Origin: Rhizophlyctis rosea
Lineage: Eukaryota; Chytridiomycota; Chytridiomycetes; Rhizophlyctidales; Rhizophlyctidaceae
Assembly: GCA_027596075.1 (NCBI GenBank)
Contig: JADGJC010000075.1
Coordinates: forward strand, 88,848 to 152,847
Reading direction: 5' to 3'
Length of the DNA: 64,000 nucleotides
Part shown: one piece after another, positions 60,802-64,000 of the stretch
Layout of the letters: each line of letters opens with the position of its first letter
Numbering within the stretch: the first letter of the stretch is position 1
Position numbers and translations under genes: made by a program
Notes under the pieces: model-generated
Seen by the model: the letters and a program-made list of their open reading frames with translations, nothing else
Databases searched by the model: none
Told to the model about the DNA's origin: nothing

Positions 60802-62306
60802 ATGCTCAAATCTGTTCCAGCGCATCGGCTGGTGCTACTACCTTTAGCAAGCTGTTGCGTCGGGGCAGTAGGATGGCGAAATGTTCTGTTTCCGAGAGGT
60901 ATGCCCATTCGTTGACTCACCTCCTTCCAGACACAGGAGTGCCTGGAATACATACTCAACAAGCTCCCTCCCTTAGCCACTATATTGAGTCCACAACGTC
61001 GGGCGGCGTCAGGAACTCCGCTGGGAAACGCTACAGTAGAAGCACGGGCAACTACTTCTCCACCGCACTCGCTTAGGTCCGTAATGCGCAAAGTCCCGTC
61101 CCAAGGTCTGACAGTGACCACATAGTGGAGCTGGTATGCGAATACCAGCCCACTTTGCTTTGGCATATTGTCATTAACACCCACCTCTCTCTCAGTCGTT
61201 GTTGTAACTGCCACCGTCCCTGCCAACCCGGATGAAGCCCGTGGAATGACGTGCTCCTCCTTCACATCCGTCTCCCTCCACCCGCCCACAATACAATTTT
61301 GCATTCGAACTCCCTCCTCAACCTCCACCCTCCTGCGCTCCTCTCCAACTTTCGCTGTTCACATTTTATCATTATCCCAATCCCACCATGCTCAACATTT
61401 CGCGTCTCCTAAGATCCAACGCGAGTTTTTTCGATTCCCGCATTACCGGCTGGACTCCGGTTTACCAATATTGGAGGAATGCGTCGGCGTGCTATTATGC
61501 AAGCCGAAAGGATGGCCGGTGGAGGTGGGGGATCATGAGGTGTGGTTTGGGGAGGTGGTGGAGGTTTTGAAGGAAGACGCGTCTCGGGACCCTTTAGTAT
61601 ACTATCAGCAGTCGTATCGCAGCGTTGGGGACGAGCTTTTCATCGATGCGTTCGAAAACGCGACATTGTCATTTAATCAATGGACGCACCGGGCACATTT
61701 AAGGCAAGCGCGCGTTCGATACATGCCACAATTTTGCACATAGGACTTACCAATTCATCGCATGCAGGATGGCGTGGATCTATCTTCAATCGGAGGGAAC
61801 GATAGAGAAAGCGCATCAGCGCGTAAAGTAAGTTTGAATGCGAAGCACAACATGATGCTCAATTCCGACGAAATCTCACGTATTTTGGTCGCAGGGAAGG
61901 AATATTAAACTACAACAAAGCAAACGGCCACCGCGTCACGCACCTCTACAACGAAACCATTACAAAATTCTTTCTCCATCTAATCAACCTCGCACTAAAC
62001 GAAGATCGAACCTCCTCTTCCCAACCTTCGACATCCAAGAAAGATGCCGAGGACGACGACGACGACGACGTCTTTGTGTCATTCTTGGCGAAATATCCGT
62101 TCTTGGAGGATCGGAAACTGATGTATAGATTTTACTCACGGGAGGTGTTGCATAGCGAGGATGCGGCGGAACGGTATGGACATGTGTCTAAAGAGCCTCA
62201 TAATGATTTTGTTCCTCAAGTCTCATGATTTCGTTTGTACAGATGGGTAGAACCGGACAGACAGTCCATGCCTTCTTCGTTGAAGGAACTTGAACTTTCG
62301 AAGTAG
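60802..62306 (+). CDS. Flavin-reductase-like FMN-binding protein with a C-terminal helical extension
   Basis: Start at 60802 (MLKSVPAHRLVLLPLASCCV), a leader suggesting mitochondrial import. After an intron (about 60898-60931) comes TQECLEYILNKLPPLATI, then SLRSVMRKVPSQ. After another intron (about 61101-61196) VVVVTATVPANPDEARGMTC and SSFTSVSLHPPTIQFCI follow, the flavin-reductase split-barrel signature, with FAVHILSLSQ and VEVGDHEVWFGEVVEVL closing the barrel. The extension (FNQWTHRAHLR, then MAWIYLQSEGTIEKAHQRVK, GILNYNKANGHRVTHLYNET) resembles a helical domain often found alone. The intron at about 61702-61767 starts with GC rather than GT (ttaag|gcaagc). An Asp run (DDDDDDD) lies near 62058. 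Stop at 62306. Confidence 0.8.
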
Positions 62307-63481
62307 ATAGATTTGTATGTAGGTCTTTAGGTAGAATCACAAGTTTTGACTGCTGTAGGTATGATTGTACATATTCCTTCCTTTGAACCCCAGCAAGGAC
62401 CTTTCGTCGCCATGACTTTCGTCATGGCACGAGAAGTTGAATAGCCTTGAACGCAAAACAAATGATAGCACTCGTGCGAAGCAATATGGTGAAGGATCGC
62501 ATATGATAACCTCCAATACTGCTGGACTGAGTTGATGCCAAATATTGAAAGAAGAAGGAAGAAACTTGCTTGCCATAGCATCAGATAAAACCAATTGCGT
62601 ACATCGCACCGGTGTGAAGGGTGCTCAAACAAGAGGTGTCAGAAATATATAAGGCAATCATCACACGCGGAGGCAAGCAAAGTCTCCCTATGACGCCAGA
62701 AGTCACAATTATAATGCGAATCCAGGCACCAGCGAAGGAAAGGAAGGAAAAGATAGACACTGATGGGGGTCGAACCCATCGAGTATCGAATAGAAAAAGA
62801 ATGAAAAATGAATATCCGCTCTATGGTTTTTCCCGACCGCAACGACCACATAGTGGCAAAGCACGGAAAGGACATGAAATATAGAGTAGCCTATGAGGTG
62901 TCACCAGAACCGAACGATCGCCCGAAAGCAAAAGCTCAAGGCCCCAGATCGCCCGAGGTCTATATTCGATGCGTTGGCGGCGAAATATACACTACGAAGA
63001 GTTGGTCTCGATGAGGTTGGAACGAAGTTCCACGCCCATACGGAGTCCTGTGTGCTTCGGTGCCAAGCGACGTGAGTCTCGCATCGGTTGTAGAAGACGT
63101 CGATGACGCCTTGACTATTGAGAATAGCAACCGGCTGTGAGGTTGGTAGACTCGAGAAGGTCGGTGGAGTGTGTAGGGAGGGAAGGAAGCAGAAGCCTTT
63201 TTATTAGCGAGGATGTGGCTTTTGGTCAAAAAGAAACAATTTCGGCCTTCACCATTGATTGGCTCTGAGATTCACGTGACTATGCCAGTGCCACCACGCC
63301 CTTTGATGTGATTGCTTGGACCCCAGTCACCCCACCCACACGCGCAAGTTTCACCCCCGTTTCATCTTCACCGACTGTCGCAGCAACTTCACTCCTACCA
63401 GTTTCTCACCACGGAGCATCACTGCTAGTAACTTGAAGGATAGCGCTTTCTCGCATTTTACAAAGGCCTTGCACGTAAAGC
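62307..63481. other. 1.2 kb without a recognisable gene
   Basis: Short frames only. A tRNA-like T-arm (minus strand, gatgggttcgacccccatc, near 62763-62781) has no matching acceptor or anticodon arm nearby. No other element is seen. Confidence 0.4.
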
Positions 63482-63944
63482 ATGGGGAAACGGAAATTGA
63501 GGAAGCGGGAGCGAGGCAATTCCGATCTCGATTTAGAAGAAGACGAATTCCTCTCGCGAACTGTACCACCCCTCTCCCACCCGCGCCGTGCGCGGATCAC
63601 CTGTTCCGGAAAGTCCAAACAGCAACAAACGTTCCCGCCGCAAAGCTTCTCCTGCACCACCACAAACAAAAGGTCCTCCAACCGAGCTGCTTGTTTGGTG
63701 CCGTACAACTCTACAGCCTATGGAGCAGAGTGCCAATCACGGACCACATGGTATGTAGGAGTGATCCTTTTGTCCCGACTTTCAAGCCCAGGTACTTGGT
63801 TCCAATGCTCACCCGCAACTTTCCGTCCCCACAGCCACCCAATCCTTCCTCGACCTTCTCCTCTCCCTTTCTCCAATAGACCCGGCCGCAATTGAGAAAG
63901 TCTGCCGCAAAACCCTCAGCGACGCTCGGCGTGCCTCGGCATAA
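63482..63944 (+). CDS. Unassigned coding-like stretch at the right edge
   Basis: From an ATG at 63482 the frame reads MGKRKLRKRERGNSDLDLEE, a highly charged N-terminus. Near 63588 a second frame carries SPVPESPNSNKRSRRKASPA and GPPTELLVWC to a donor-like site near 63750. A third, near 63840, reads SFLDLLLSLSPIDPAAIEKV and ends in a stop. These may be exons of one gene with an indel or an unseen splice, or another decayed gene. No family is recognised. Confidence 0.3.
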
Positions 63945-64000
63945 AGATAATCTGTCCAAGTCAACGTAATGGTCAGCAACACATTCACTTGCAACGAATT

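Noticed and set aside
60645..61328. 227-codon minus-strand open frame
   Set aside because: It is antisense to exons of the flavin-reductase-like gene, whose spliced reading shows clear family motifs; the minus frame shows none.
62755..62790. tRNA-like T-arm on the minus strand
   Set aside because: The five-pair T stem and TTCGA loop are present, but no matching acceptor stem, D arm or anticodon arm lies at a plausible distance.

Overview
This window reads as nuclear DNA of a fungus. Genes are split by many short GT-AG introns (about 45-100 bp, a few longer). They include a Zn2Cys6 transcription factor, a Vsb1-type SulP transporter with STAS and cyclic-nucleotide-binding domains, cyclin C, MYG1, an Ysc84-type SYLF protein, a sterol-ester-hydrolase-like lipase and a Gde1-like glycerophosphodiesterase. 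F-box/ankyrin proteins and a TET/JBP-like dioxygenase beside them suggest an early-diverging lineage, perhaps a chytrid. That placement is inference from gene content only.

Layout. 1-3128: a casein-kinase-1 domain reading in frame, through spliced exons, into an acidic/zinc-finger-like region and an RRM. 3129-7487: no gene recognised. 7488-14260: a head-to-tail string of damaged pieces of housekeeping genes, all on the plus strand (PIP 5-kinase, a PRP2 helicase piece inside it, PHO85, SUV420/SET9, carbamoyl-phosphate synthase, NST1), with stops, frameshifts and missing parts. 14850-22649: a dense intact block (aspartate aminotransferase, MYG1, a small helical protein, cyclin C, thioredoxin reductase). 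22650-27417: degenerate tandem repeats, an assembly gap of Ns, minus-strand remnants of APC1 and of a casein-kinase-like N-terminus, and a 174-bp-period repeat.

27418-37727: three minus-strand genes (Vsb1-like transporter, YjlB-like cupin, Zn2Cys6 regulator). 37728-40035: gene-poor with a 20-bp tandem repeat. 40036-49704: a Trp-rich repeat protein, the lipase, the glycerophosphodiesterase and an F-box-like protein. 50166-55373: the TET/JBP-like dioxygenase with three frame breaks, a second small helical protein related to the first, and an F-box/ankyrin gene interrupted by a stop. 55809-62306: a kinase with two WW domains, the SYLF protein and a flavin-reductase-domain protein. The right edge holds an unresolved coding-like stretch.

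The most unusual observations are the mosaic of broken single-copy genes at 7.5-14.3 kb, the Trp-rich protein whose prolines are spaced mostly by 8+11n residues, and the frameshifted TET/JBP-like gene. Splice sites and frameshifts were read by eye; no alignment or search was run.
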